From: CAYWEM01 sp964457225
GTDB taxonomy: Bacteria; Acidobacteriota; Aminicenantia; UBA2199
Direction of reading: 5' to 3'
Length of the DNA: 62,165 bases
NCBI GenBank assembly: GCA_964457225.1
Contig: CAYWEM010000016.1
Coordinates: forward strand, 1-62,165
A program made the position numbers and the translations under genes. The notes beneath the pieces are model-generated. The model had not been told where the DNA came from. It saw only the letters and a list, made by a program, of their open reading frames with translations, and made no database searches. Below, piece after piece: positions 1 to 7,916 of the stretch (position 1 is its first letter; each line of letters begins with the position of its first letter).

Positions 1-311
1 GGAAATTCCAGGGGCTGGAAATCGAGTTGCGGGCCGGGGCCGAAAATCCGGTCGCGCAGCAGGAAGACCACGGTGCCGGCCACCAGGATTCCCGCTCCGG
101 CCCAGACCCAGGGAAATCTTTTCCCGCGGCGGCCCTCGGCTGGTTTTTCGTCTTCAACCTGGCGGATCACCCTGGGGGAATCGTTTTCCGTAACCGGCAG
201 ACCGGCGGATTGTGACGGGCGGCCGGGAAGGTCCGTTGCCAGTAGAACTAAAATGGCCAGGACCGCCGTTACGCAACGTGAAAAACTTTCAGACCGGATG
301 CCTGTATTCAT
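1..311 (-). CDS. N-terminal part of an exported or membrane-anchored protein (cut by window edge)
   Basis: Reading leftward from ATG at 311-309, the frame stays open to the window edge (103 codons seen). The product begins MNTGIRSES and has a hydrophobic stretch around residues 15-27 (signal-like), a polar linker rich in E, K and R, then a second hydrophobic segment (FPWVWAGAGILVAGTVVFLL, about residues 71-90) ending before a charged tail. This looks like a linker plus a single membrane anchor ahead of a domain outside the window. I do not recognise the family. It diverges from the dipeptidase gene at 542. Confidence 0.55.
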   Translation of the reverse strand, partial: MNTGIRSESFSRCVTAVLAILVLLATDLPGRPSQSAGLPVTENDSPRVIRQVEDEKPAEGRRGKRFPWVWAGAGILVAGTVVFLLRDRIFGPGPQLDFQPLEF

Positions 312-541
312 GCCGGGAATTGTAGGCCTTGGCGAATTTCTTTTCAACCCGTATTGGAAAATTATAAGCCGGGGGATTCAAACTAATCCCGGCTGGAACG
401 ATTTCATCCAATCCCCGATGTGAAAGATGAAGGTGATATCAAGCAGGGACTTGACCCGGCGGCCCGGTTGTGCCAAACTTTTCTCTCCGAAAGCGAGTAT
501 AACCGACTTATAAGCTCGAACAATTTTCCAGGAGGATGAAC

Positions 542-1756
542 ATGCGCTGGATAAACTTTTGTCTGTGCCTGTTGCTGTTTTTCCCGCTGGCGGCCGATGA
601 ACCTGAACTGCAGAAGAAAGCCGGGGAAATCCACGCCCGGGTCTGGACCGTGGACACCCATGTTGACACCCCGATGCGCCTGGAGCGGGGCTATGATCTC
701 GGGGCGCACAATACCCTTTCGCCCCGGGGCGGCGGCCGGGTGGACTTTCCCCGCATGGTCCAGGGAGGGCTGGATGCCGTCTTCATGGCCGTTTTCGTCG
801 GCCAGCGGCCCCTGACCGCGGAAAACTACGCCCAGGCCAGGGAACGGGCTTTGAAAACCTTCGATCTGCTGGATCGCGAACTGGAGCGCCTGGCCGAGCA
901 GGCCACCCTGGCCCTGGGCTCCGACCAGGTTGAAGCCATCAGGGAAAGCGGCAAACGGGCCGTATTCCTGGGACTGGAAAACGGTTTTCCCATCGGTGAG
1001 GACCTGGACATGGTCGCCGAGTTCTACCGCCGCGGTGCCCGCTACATCACCCTGGCCCATTCAGCTCACAACCAGATCTGCGATTCCTCCACCGATCGGG
1101 AAGAGCCGTTGCACATCGGTCTGAGCGAGTTCGGCCGCCAAGTGGTCAGGGAGATGAACCGCCTGGGCATGATGATCGATATTTCGCATATCTCCGATGC
1201 CGCCGTACTGGACGTGCTCAGCCTGAGCCGCGCCCCGATCATCGCTTCTCATTCCTCGGTGCGCGCCCTTTGCGACAACCCGCGCAATCTCAGTGACGAA
1301 CTGATCAAAAATATCGCTGCCAATGGAGGAGTGGTCCAGATCTGCATGCTGAGCGGCTACCTGAAGGAACTGGCGCAGGACGAGCGCCGTGTGCAGGCTG
1401 AACGTGATCTCTACCGCAGGTTTCGTGATTACGACAAGCTGGCCAGGGAAGAACAGCTCAAACTGGAACAGGAATGGGAAGAACTTGATGCCAAGTACCC
1501 CCGCAAAATGGCCTATATCAGCGACCTGGTCGACCACGTTGATCACGTGGTCAAGCTGGTTGGTGTCGATTACGTGGGTTTCGGCAGTGATTTCGACGGC
1601 GGCGGCGGCCTGGGCGACTGCCGCGATGTCTCCGATTTCCCCAAGATCACCCTGGAACTGGTGCGCCGCGGTTACAGCGAGGCCGATATCGCCAAGATCT
1701 GGGGCGGCAACCTGCTGAGGGTCATGAAAGCTGTCGAGCAGGCGGCCGCAGGCTGA
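542..1756 (+). CDS. Exported membrane dipeptidase, peptidase family M19
   Basis: A 404-residue protein with a short signal peptide (MRWINFCLCLLLFFPLAA), so probably periplasmic. It matches the zinc-dependent M19 (renal dipeptidase) family, which hydrolyses dipeptides. Visible landmarks are the metal-site motif VDTHVDTP near the mature N-terminus, the GLENG segment, LAHSAHNQICDSS, the ISHISDAAV and ASHSSVRAL histidine motifs, and the C-terminal GFGSDFDGGGGL loop. Start chosen at ATG 542: GGAGG at 531-535 lies six bases upstream, whereas the in-frame ATG at 536 abuts that ribosome binding site. It stands alone, with the accessory island downstream. Confidence 0.9.
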   Translation: MRWINFCLCLLLFFPLAADEPELQKKAGEIHARVWTVDTHVDTPMRLERGYDLGAHNTLSPRGGGRVDFPRMVQGGLDAVFMAVFVGQRPLTAENYAQARERALKTFDLLDRELERLAEQATLALGSDQVEAIRESGKRAVFLGLENGFPIGEDLDMVAEFYRRGARYITLAHSAHNQICDSSTDREEPLHIGLSEFGRQVVREMNRLGMMIDISHISDAAVLDVLSLSRAPIIASHSSVRALCDNPRNLSDELIKNIAANGGVVQICMLSGYLKELAQDERRVQAERDLYRRFRDYDKLAREEQLKLEQEWEELDAKYPRKMAYISDLVDHVDHVVKLVGVDYVGFGSDFDGGGGLGDCRDVSDFPKITLELVRRGYSEADIAKIWGGNLLRVMKAVEQAAAG

Positions 1757-1799
1757 AAAGGTGGCTTATCCGCCAACTCAAATCCCCCGGCTGTCAATC

Positions 1800-1814
1800 G
1801 TTTTTCAGCAGGTG
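1800..1814. repeat. 15-bp direct repeat, left boundary of the accessory island
   Basis: The sequence GTTTTTCAGCAGGTG here recurs exactly at 2560-2574. Its CAGCAGGTG core is also present in the tupC 3' end (8369-8377) and in that gene's duplicated tail (5877-5885). The two exact copies bracket the nucleotidyltransferase gene pair. Confidence 0.6.
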
Positions 1815-1889
1815 AATTGCACTGTTGCGATGCTTAACAATTGGTCCGGCTTTAGTTGCTGGATTCGGTGGAATTTATCTTGCGGCCGG

Positions 1890-2342
1890 TCAGCTTTCCG
1901 GGCATTCTGACAGCAAATCCGCGTCCAGTAAATCCTTGGGCCGGCCGGTCGAGCGTTTGTTCCTGATGAGGTCGTTTTTGGATATAAGAGGAATGCTCAC
2001 TTCTTCGACTTCAACGCAATCCCTGTTCTGAAAGGCTTGGGTGAATTCCACGCCGTCGATGCTGGTGATTATGTCGATGCGCCGGGGAGCGACGCCTATT
2101 TGCAGGATGATGCCTTTTTCAGAGAAAGTGGCTTCGGAAATACCGGAAAGCGGGGCGCCAAACCGGGCCAGAGAATAATAGACTTTTCTTGAGTTTTGCA
2201 GGGATGGTTCAACCCAGATATCCAGATCTCCGGTGGCCCTGGGATAGCCATGGGCGCCCAGGGCGTAGGCCCCGACAACAAGGAAGCGAACCTCATTGCC
2301 GAGTAAGATTTGTAACATTTCGCGGTAATCTTCGTTCAACAT
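1890..2342 (-). CDS. MNT-type nucleotidyltransferase (DUF6036-like), toxin-antitoxin-like pair
   Basis: A 150-residue minimal nucleotidyltransferase. The fold signature is seen as VVGAYALGAHGYPRATGDLDIWVEP, with the DLDIW aspartates as metal ligands and a further RRIDII aspartate. The C-terminal RNKRSTGRPKDLLDADLL tail is typical of this family, which occurs in mobile two-gene modules. Start ATG at 2342-2340 has AAAGG eight bases upstream. The partner gene overlaps its start by 50 bases in another frame. Nucleotidyltransferases of this kind often act with a small partner as toxin-antitoxin or abortive-infection modules; that role here is inference. Confidence 0.75.
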   Translation of the reverse strand: MLNEDYREMLQILLGNEVRFLVVGAYALGAHGYPRATGDLDIWVEPSLQNSRKVYYSLARFGAPLSGISEATFSEKGIILQIGVAPRRIDIITSIDGVEFTQAFQNRDCVEVEEVSIPLISKNDLIRNKRSTGRPKDLLDADLLSECPES

Positions 2343-2481
2343 ATTCTGAACCTTTCAACGACCATATTTCGGCGGTTAATTCCCATATAAATGAGATTCT
2401 TTCGGCTGGAGAAGCTTTCACGAAGGAATCATCTTTACTATTGTTTCGGGTTAATGTTATCCGCTGGCGTTGGACTTTCAT
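2293..2481 (-). CDS. Small partner protein of the nucleotidyltransferase
   Basis: A 62-residue protein encoded immediately upstream of, and overlapping, the nucleotidyltransferase. Residues about 24-45 (KASPAERISFIWELTAEIW) resemble the short 'TPEERL..VWELT' partner often found in front of DUF6036-type nucleotidyltransferases. That resemblance from memory, plus the same-strand overlap, supports it. The ribosome binding site is weak. It could be the antitoxin-like member of the pair. Exact function unknown. Confidence 0.55.
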   Translation of the reverse strand: MKVQRQRITLTRNNSKDDSFVKASPAERISFIWELTAEIWSLKGSEYVERRLPRNVTNLTRQ

Positions 2482-2559
2482 GGAGTAATTATATCATGGT
2501 TTCCAGGGTTTTTGCAGTGAAAAATGACCCCGGGGGATGCGGCCGGGGCCGGCTCAAGT

Positions 2560-2640
2560 GTTTTTCAGCAGGTGTAGGGCGTCCAGTTAGCCTATTTTCT
2601 CATAGGCTATTTTTTAGCGGGTACTGGCCGCAGGCCGACC
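2560..2640. repeat. Degenerate copy of the tupC-tail junction sequence
   Basis: This stretch matches the junction at about 5868-6060 in two blocks: CAGCAGGTG(C/T)AGGGC, then after an internal deletion of roughly 115 bases GTCCAGTT, and then a conserved AGCGGGTACTGGCC element (CGGCGGGTACTGGCC in the other copy). It lies just before the module A promoter, in the same relation as the better-preserved copy to the module B promoter. The remainder of 2482-2785 holds that promoter and no convincing gene. Confidence 0.55.
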
Positions 2641-2693
2641 TACAGAGTTTTTTTCGCTGGCTAAATGAAAAAGTAATTTATTTAAAAAAAGCA

Positions 2694-2722
2694 TTGACAA
2701 TCGATTACATTTTATTTATGAT
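2694..2722 (+). promoter_or_regulatory. Sigma-70 promoter of peptide/propeller module A
   Basis: TTGACA (2694-2699), a 17-base spacer, then TATGAT (2717-2722). The preceding AAAAAAAGCA and following ATCG are shared with the module B promoter at 6121. It lies about 65 bases before the first peptide gene. Confidence 0.75.
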
Positions 2723-2785
2723 GGTGCGCCTGATAAAACAAGAAAATGGATAAGGTAATGTGCTTTATATACTTTAACGAAGGGA

Positions 2786-3142
2786 ATGATGATTAAAAAA
2801 TTAAATGTTTTGTTTTTTGCGTTTTTTGTATTTCTAAGTATGAGCAATTGGTGTTTAGTTGCACATGACTCAAATCCATGCTATGACTGCAACGTTTGTT
2901 ATTGCTTTGAGGCATGTGTGATTACACATGAAGTTCATATTCGAGTTACATGTGGTGCCCTTGTTCCAGGTTCTATAGCACATCAAGTTTGCGTTCAAAG
3001 AGCTGATACCGATAAAAGAACCTGTGAGATAGCTTGCTACGCTGAGTATGACAGTTTATGTAATAATACTGGATATGATTGGATGGGCGATTATGATGTC
3101 TGGAATGATTGGTTCTGGAGATGGTATAACTATATGATATAA
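2786..3142 (+). CDS. Secreted cysteine-rich peptide with two CX3C motifs (module A, first)
   Basis: A 118-residue product with an N-terminal signal peptide (MMIKKLNVLFFAFFVFLSMS), then about 95 residues rich in cysteine (about ten after the signal). Visible spacing: CYDCNVCYCFEAC near residues 32-44, which contains the first CX3C (CFEAC), and CEIAC near 79-83, the second. The C-terminus is unusually aromatic (WNDWFWRWYNYMI). Start ATG 2786 follows a GAAGGGA ribosome site; ATG 2789 is an alternative. A small TTATCTT/AAGATAA hairpin follows the stop at 3148-3172. GC content is visibly below the chromosome. No family recognised; disulfide-rich secreted peptide is inferred. Confidence 0.65.
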   Translation: MMIKKLNVLFFAFFVFLSMSNWCLVAHDSNPCYDCNVCYCFEACVITHEVHIRVTCGALVPGSIAHQVCVQRADTDKRTCEIACYAEYDSLCNNTGYDWMGDYDVWNDWFWRWYNYMI

Positions 3143-3264
3143 AAAAATTATCTTAGGTCGAAAAGAAGATAACTGAAAAGCAATCAATTGTATTAGCAAT
3201 AAATCGTTTCAAGGTGGTTTGTGCTTGCCTTGACAACTTGATTGGAGGTCAATAGTATTCAATC

Positions 3265-4272
3265 ATGAAAACATTAGGATGGGCGGTTTTTTTGAGCTTG
3301 TTTGTCTTGAGTGTTGTTTTGTTGCCCGCGGTTAAGAACAAGATAGTCGATGCCAGTGAATTCAAGGTTTCAATGGAGCAGACACCGGATTTAATGATTG
3401 GCGGCGAGGAAACTGAACATCTTTTTCAAATCAGTCAAGTGGCAGTTGATGAAGATGGCTTTATTTACGTTACAGACTTTCACACTTATTTCCTGACCAA
3501 GTTCTCACCGGACGGCGAGTTCATAGCCAAGACCGGCAGGCAGGGCCAGGGACCGGGAGATTTTCCAAGTATACCTCGATTGCTCAGATACTCAAATTCT
3601 TCTCTTTACGTAATAGGTCGAAGTGGGTCTGATATTCACCTGTTTGACAAAAATTTAAAGTACAAAACTACTTTGAATCCTTTTCATTTTAGTTACATTA
3701 TAGCCGAGTTTAAAGCAATAAATAGTCGCTTGTTTTTTAACTTGCCCTCTTTAGAAAGACCTGTTTCGATAATCGAAATCGAGATAAAAGATGATTATTC
3801 GATTAAAAACCTCAGTGATTATTTTGATCCGGCGGCTATGGCCTCTGGGTATAACTTGGACTATTGGATTGTTTTTTGCCTTGACAATCAGGGTGATATG
3901 ATTTTGGCCAAGAGGTTTCATGACAAAGTGGAGAAAAGAAAGCCTGATTTTTCCCTGGTCTGGGAAAAGAGTTTTATTCCAGGTCATAAAACTGAGTATA
4001 GTATTAATACATTTGGCGAAAAAGTTCCAAATCACAAATCGATGACTTACCGGTCTGTCCAAGTTGACAGGTTCGATAACATCTATTTGCTCCGAGGTTG
4101 GGAAATAGGAGTTATTTCTCCTGGAGGAAAGCTTATATCGCTGATTGGATTACCCAATTTCACTCCTTTTATCCTTATAGACCGGCACAACTATATTTAC
4201 ATGCGGGGGCCGGAAGATTCGCTGGTTCGCTACAAGCTGATTATTGAGCGTAACGCAGGCCCCGAAAAGTAG
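3265..4272 (+). CDS. Exported 6-bladed beta-propeller protein (module A, first)
   Basis: A 335-residue protein with an N-terminal signal or anchor (MKTLGWAVFLSLFVLSVVLL). It carries the repeated 'DEDGFIYVTDF' blade pattern and the GRQGQGPGDF loop near residue 90, hallmarks of the 6-bladed beta-propeller (NHL-like) family of exported proteins. Later blades include DRFDNIYLLRG and DRHNYIYMRGPE. Such proteins are generally binding scaffolds; the partner is unknown. It follows the peptide gene by 122 bases. Start ATG 3265 was chosen because no closer in-frame start exists, although GGAGG lies an unusually distant 16 bases upstream. A second TTGACA-N17-TAGTAT box (3230-3258) could supply an extra promoter. 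Confidence 0.8.
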   Translation: MKTLGWAVFLSLFVLSVVLLPAVKNKIVDASEFKVSMEQTPDLMIGGEETEHLFQISQVAVDEDGFIYVTDFHTYFLTKFSPDGEFIAKTGRQGQGPGDFPSIPRLLRYSNSSLYVIGRSGSDIHLFDKNLKYKTTLNPFHFSYIIAEFKAINSRLFFNLPSLERPVSIIEIEIKDDYSIKNLSDYFDPAAMASGYNLDYWIVFCLDNQGDMILAKRFHDKVEKRKPDFSLVWEKSFIPGHKTEYSINTFGEKVPNHKSMTYRSVQVDRFDNIYLLRGWEIGVISPGGKLISLIGLPNFTPFILIDRHNYIYMRGPEDSLVRYKLIIERNAGPEK

Positions 4273-4390
4273 TTTTTCCGGTCAGTATGAAGCAGGTTGC
4301 AATATTCGGCGGAGCTGACAAGTGAAGACACGGTGGCCGTAATAAACCAGTTGCGGAGCACTTGAAATGGCGGTGAAAAAAGGGGGACAA

Positions 4391-5515
4391 ATGGCAAGAA
4401 AATTCAGGGTGATACTTGGGCAAGTTTTATTGGCATTGCTGTTGTCTTGGCCGCTGGTTTTGCCCGGCCAGGAAATTGAAGTGATCAAGTCACCCCAGCC
4501 TAACATGCAGGAGCCGGGTTATACCAGGCCGGAGATAGTGGCCGAGATTCCCGAGGAAGTGGCAAAGGACGAGTTTCTTTTCGGGCCGATTGCCCTGGTG
4601 ATTGACAACGAGGGTAATCATTACCTGTTTGATTACCTGCGGACCAAGGTGATTGTGCTGGATAAGCAGTTCAAGTTCCTGCGCTCTTGGGGGGGAAGCA
4701 AGGGCCAGGGGCCGGGAGATTTCTCAGGTCAGCTTCGAGGCTACGAGATGCAGTTGGGGCCTGATGGAGACCTATATATCGCCGATTTAATGAAAAACTC
4801 CATCCAGCGATTTGACCGGGCGGGCGGGTTCAAGGAGGAGTACAAGGACTGCATTCGGCCGAGAAAAGCCTGGTTTGTCGGCCTGGATAAAGAGAGCAAG
4901 CAGGCGGTGTTCTTTATTTCGGTTTCGGAAGAGATGGAAATCCAGGTTGTCGACAGTAAAGACCGGGTCATGTTCAAGGCTCCTTTTAAAGTAAAAAAAC
5001 GCTATTTGTTTAATGAGCCTTTGTTTCAAAATCCCAACCGCCCCAGAAGGTCGGTCCAGACGTCAGACATAATGTTCAGCTTGTCAATGTCTATGCAAGT
5101 AGCCGTTTTCAAAAACAACCGGCTGGTAATTCTCGATTCTGATGCAAGCACGGTTCATGTTTTAAAAGACGGCCGACATGAAAAGAGTTTTGAGGCCTGG
5201 CCCAAAGATGCTATTTTTTCCACCGCAAAGTTATTTAATGAGAGAAAGGATCCCGGGATGTTTGCTACTGTTTTTTACAAGATTCTTATTGATTCCTTTG
5301 ATGATGATCATTTTTTTCTGCGTCATACCAGAAGTGGAAATGAAGAATATCGGGATTGTCTGTACAAGTTCACACTCAGCGGTGAACTGGTTGAGGTGAT
5401 TTCCGTTTCCGCCAAGGAGCGGAGTGAGAGAACGAAATTCATGTTTGTGCACCAGGGGCGATTCTACGCCCTGAATGACGATAATAAAGTATTGATAATG
5501 GAGGTGAAAAAATGA
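4391..5515 (+). CDS. Exported 6-bladed beta-propeller protein (module A, second)
   Basis: A 374-residue protein beginning MARKFRVILGQVLLALLLSW, a signal peptide, with mature sequence from about QEIEVIKS. It has blade strands such as DNEGNHYLFDY and GPDGDLYIADLMKNSIQRFD and the GSKGQGPGDF loop, so it is a paralogue of the upstream propeller. I preferred ATG 4391, which has AGGGGGA just upstream and opens directly into the signal peptide, over the in-frame ATG 4367. Its last codons overlap the start of the next peptide gene (ATGA), implying translational coupling of propeller and peptide. Confidence 0.8.
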   Translation: MARKFRVILGQVLLALLLSWPLVLPGQEIEVIKSPQPNMQEPGYTRPEIVAEIPEEVAKDEFLFGPIALVIDNEGNHYLFDYLRTKVIVLDKQFKFLRSWGGSKGQGPGDFSGQLRGYEMQLGPDGDLYIADLMKNSIQRFDRAGGFKEEYKDCIRPRKAWFVGLDKESKQAVFFISVSEEMEIQVVDSKDRVMFKAPFKVKKRYLFNEPLFQNPNRPRRSVQTSDIMFSLSMSMQVAVFKNNRLVILDSDASTVHVLKDGRHEKSFEAWPKDAIFSTAKLFNERKDPGMFATVFYKILIDSFDDDHFFLRHTRSGNEEYRDCLYKFTLSGELVEVISVSAKERSERTKFMFVHQGRFYALNDDNKVLIMEVKK

Positions 5516-5844
5516 AAAGCAGGAAAACCTTTGTCTTGCTGCTCGCGGCCATCGTTTTAACAGGTGTCTTGGCCGTTGATTCTTTTCTTTTTTCGAGACC
5601 CTACTATTGTTTTTGTCCCTGCCCAAGTTATGCGATGGAGGAAGACTGCATTTCTAGCTGTTACTGGGCATATGGCGTGGATTGTCTTTATGCCTCTACG
5701 ACGAGTTACTATGGAGTTTGCCTGAATCTTTCACACCCGATCTGTCATTGGGATCTAGTATATTATTGTGAGAATGGCGGGCGTTTGTACGGCAGATGGT
5801 GCCAAGTTAACTGCTTCATGTGCGATGATGGGTTTGACTGGTAA
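5512..5844 (+). CDS. Secreted cysteine-rich peptide with two CX3C motifs (module A, second)
   Basis: A 110-residue product: signal peptide MKSRKTFVLLLAAIVLTGVLA, then a cysteine- and tyrosine-rich mature part. It has CFCPC near residues 33-37, CISSC at 46-50 (first CX3C), isolated cysteines, and CQVNCFMC at 97-104 (second CX3C plus an extra cysteine). It overlaps the upstream propeller stop by four bases, so the two are probably translated together. No sequence family recognised. Shared traits with the peptides at 2786 and 7917 are small size, export, paired CX3C and propeller neighbour. Confidence 0.7.
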   Translation: MKSRKTFVLLLAAIVLTGVLAVDSFLFSRPYYCFCPCPSYAMEEDCISSCYWAYGVDCLYASTTSYYGVCLNLSHPICHWDLVYYCENGGRLYGRWCQVNCFMCDDGFDW

Positions 5845-5870
5845 AAAACAAATAGGATATTTCGTTTTTT
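5843..5870 (+). terminator. Terminator-like hairpin after module A
   Basis: AAAAAAC-AAATA-GGA-TATTT-C-GTTTTTT can fold into a 12-pair stem with a one-base bulge and ends in six T. It directly follows the stop of the second peptide gene and immediately precedes the duplicated tupC tail. Confidence 0.6.
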
Positions 5871-6019
5871 CCATCACAGCAGGTGCAGGGCGCTGCTCTT
5901 GAATGAGGCGTAAACTTCCGTTCCGGGTCTCAGGTCCAGGACTCGTCTCGAAGCCGGGGTGACGTGGCTGATCAGTTCAAGCTCTCCGCATTGCAGGTGC
6001 AAAACGTCCAGTTCGCCCA
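5870..6019 (-). pseudogene. Duplicated 3' tail of tupC (150 bp, one mismatch)
   Basis: These 150 bases repeat 8362-8511, the 3' end of the intact tupC gene, with one difference (C at 6014, T at 8506). They encode the last 50 or so residues of TupC, including the C-terminal TOBE/Mop-like strand pattern ending SSALHLL and the stop. No start, ATPase core or promoter is attached, so it is a gene fragment. Past 6019 similarity ends abruptly. The rest of 6020-6120 carries the CGGCGGGTACTGGCC element also seen at about 2615-2629, then A/T runs leading into the module B promoter. Confidence 0.85.
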
Positions 6020-6120
6020 TTTCCTTGCAGGCCTTTTTTCGGCGGGTACTGGCCACAAGCCGTCATGGCAGGGCTTTTTTTATCTGTTTTAAAAATTAAA
6101 TTTTTTTTTAAAAAAAAGCA

Positions 6121-6148
6121 TTGACAATCGTTTTTTTTTTTTTATGAT
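6121..6148 (+). promoter_or_regulatory. Sigma-70 promoter of peptide/propeller module B
   Basis: TTGACA (6121-6126), 16-base spacer made mostly of T, then TATGAT (6143-6148). The context AAAAAAAGCATTGACAATCG is the same as at the module A promoter, indicating a common origin of the two upstream blocks. Confidence 0.7.
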
Positions 6149-6180
6149 GGATATCCGGATTGAAAAGGTGGAAAATACAA

Positions 6181-6282
6181 ATGGGATTTGCCAGGGAAAT
6201 GGAAGTAAAACAGGTTGATCCAAATCAGGTCATATTACTTGTTAACCCTGTGGTCGGGTTGACAATACTTTTGAAAATATAA
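6181..6282 (+). CDS. Possible 33-residue leader peptide ahead of the module B lipoprotein
   Basis: ATG 6181 opens a 33-codon frame (MGFAREMEVKQVDP..., hydrophobic C-terminal half ILLVNPVVGLTILLKI). AAGGTGG lies about nine bases before it. The stop TAA at 6280-6282 overlaps the AAGGAG ribosome site of the next gene. This could be a coupled leader or a small membrane peptide, but a chance open frame is possible. Confidence 0.3.
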   Translation: MGFAREMEVKQVDPNQVILLVNPVVGLTILLKI

Positions 6283-6292
6283 GGAGAATGCT

Positions 6293-7327
6293 ATGAATAG
6301 CAGCCAAATCTTCTTGCGAGGAACAATAAAACTAAAACGGATATTTTTACTTAATTTGCTTATTATATACTTGTTGGCCTGCTCTTCAAATAGCAATGCC
6401 AATGATGGTGGATCCCTTTCTATTTTTGAGATGAATAAAGATAGTTTCAATATCTTCATGTCTGAAAGCGATTTTGAGAAAAATGGCATATACAATGTTT
6501 GTGAATTGAATGTTGCAATTGCTTTAAGTGATAAATTTGTTTATCTGTTAGCTAAAAAAGAAAGGGTAATACTGAAAACAGATAAGTCAGGCAAAGTTTT
6601 AAATAGATTTCAGGCCAATGAAGGTCAAGGGCCTGGAGAATTAATTGATCCAAAAGATTTTGCTATTTATAAGAACAATGTAGCTATTCATGATATTACG
6701 AAAAGAAGGATTCTACTATTTGATTCAAATCTTAATTATATAGACGAAATTACTCCTCCGGATGGGGTTGAACGAATAATACCGGATTTGCATGGAGGTT
6801 GGGTGGCTTGGCAGGAAGGCGAGGGAAATGTTTTTGCAAGATATAATGATAAATGGGAAAAGGTAAGTAGTTTTGGGGAATTCAAGGAAACTGTTGCGCT
6901 ATCTAATATAATGCCTGCTGCTTTAAAAAGGGGATATCTTTCGTCGAGTGCGGCTATCGTTTCGTCTTGGGCATTTTATAATCCTAAATGCCGGGCCGTG
7001 GTCTATTTTATTGATGAAAACAAATCACATTTAGAATTAACCTGGGATAACAAATGGAAAATAAATCAAAATGACGTTAATGAAAGGAGAAAAATAACAG
7101 AATGTAGAGGGTTCTTCGCTTATGATCATAAAATTGTTGGGTTTTTTGCTTTACACGAAAGAATGGGCAGAAATCCTGAAAAGGAAATAATTGTGTTTGA
7201 TCGTGCTGGGAAAATTATATTGCGTAGAGTGGTGGATTATGACTTGTTGCCTGTATACTACAGCGGAAATAGTTGTCCCATTTTTGTGGCATTAGATAAT
7301 AATATTTTGATTAATTCAAATGATTAG
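6293..7327 (+). CDS. 6-bladed beta-propeller lipoprotein (module B)
   Basis: A 344-residue protein with a hydrophobic N-terminal segment ending in a lipobox (YLLACSS, cysteine near residue 30), so it is likely a lipoprotein. The body has the propeller loop NEGQGPGELIDPKDF near residues 115-125 and strands such as NNVAIHDITKRRILLFDSNL. It starts at ATG 6293, six bases after AAGGAG. The gene is strongly AT-rich compared with the chromosome, which suggests recent acquisition. It overlaps the next gene by eight bases. Confidence 0.8.
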   Translation: MNSSQIFLRGTIKLKRIFLLNLLIIYLLACSSNSNANDGGSLSIFEMNKDSFNIFMSESDFEKNGIYNVCELNVAIALSDKFVYLLAKKERVILKTDKSGKVLNRFQANEGQGPGELIDPKDFAIYKNNVAIHDITKRRILLFDSNLNYIDEITPPDGVERIIPDLHGGWVAWQEGEGNVFARYNDKWEKVSSFGEFKETVALSNIMPAALKRGYLSSSAAIVSSWAFYNPKCRAVVYFIDENKSHLELTWDNKWKINQNDVNERRKITECRGFFAYDHKIVGFFALHERMGRNPEKEIIVFDRAGKIILRRVVDYDLLPVYYSGNSCPIFVALDNNILINSND

Positions 7328-7871
7328 AACTCAGAACAAACCAATTGCTCTGTATTTAGTTCTTCTTTTATCACTACTGTCAAATCTATATCTTATTAAG
7401 ATTTTAAGCAAAGGTAGAGTAGGCAATAGAATTAGATTTGAAGAAAGCGGACATCAATTATATTCATTTAGTTCAACTGGATTAAATCAAGTGTCAATTA
7501 CGTTTACAGCATATAATCCAATTAATTATATATTTATAACCGTTTCAGCCAATTGTAAATATTGCCATGACGTGCTGAAGATATTCCAACAGGATGATTT
7601 TAGCGATTATAGTAATTTAGAAATATATGCAATAACCTCAGATGCTAAAATTAAAGATGATGAAATAATGAATAAAGCAAAAGTAAGTGTTCTCAATATT
7701 ACTAATGATGACATGATTCAATTTGGAAGAACTTATCCAGCAATACTGCTTGTTAATGGAAAAGGTCAAGTATTAAGTAAAATTGATGGTTATAGCCAAA
7801 CTATTACAAATCAACTTGTTTATCTTATAGACGAAAAAATAATTTCTTCCTATAAATCGAAGCAAAACTGA
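7320..7871 (+). CDS. Membrane-anchored thioredoxin-like protein with CxxC (module B)
   Basis: A 183-residue protein: N-terminal membrane segment (about residues 9-30, LYLVLLLSLLSNLYLIKIL), then a thioredoxin-like domain. The active-site-like CKYC is at residues 79-82 (FITVSANCKYCHDVL), a strand-helix pattern follows, and a TYPAILLV segment near 138-145 supplies the expected cis-proline before the last strands. Family knowledge says such anchored proteins act as thiol oxidoreductases outside the inner membrane. Lying between a propeller and a four-cysteine secreted peptide, it may form, reduce or reshuffle that peptide's disulfides (inference). Confidence 0.7.
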   Translation: MIRTQNKPIALYLVLLLSLLSNLYLIKILSKGRVGNRIRFEESGHQLYSFSSTGLNQVSITFTAYNPINYIFITVSANCKYCHDVLKIFQQDDFSDYSNLEIYAITSDAKIKDDEIMNKAKVSVLNITNDDMIQFGRTYPAILLVNGKGQVLSKIDGYSQTITNQLVYLIDEKIISSYKSKQN

Positions 7872-7874
7872 TTT

Positions 7875-7889
7875 TAAGCGCAATTATGA
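7875..7889. repeat. Left arm of a 15-bp inverted repeat around a peptide gene
   Basis: TAAGCGCAATTATGA here is the exact reverse complement of TCATAATTGCGCTTA at 8116-8130. The arms enclose the 57-residue peptide gene, about 226 bases apart. Confidence 0.7.
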
Positions 7890-7916
7890 TAAAAATAAAG
7901 TAGAAAAGGAGGATTT

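Noticed and set aside
2391..2753. 120-codon plus-strand frame before module A
   Set aside because: It crosses the small partner gene on the other strand, a degenerate repeat and the module A promoter; no ribosome site or signal pattern.
6020..6060. Start of a 60-residue protein ending in the TupC tail
   Set aside because: The upstream residues arise from unrelated junction sequence; without ATPase core or promoter it is best called a gene fragment.
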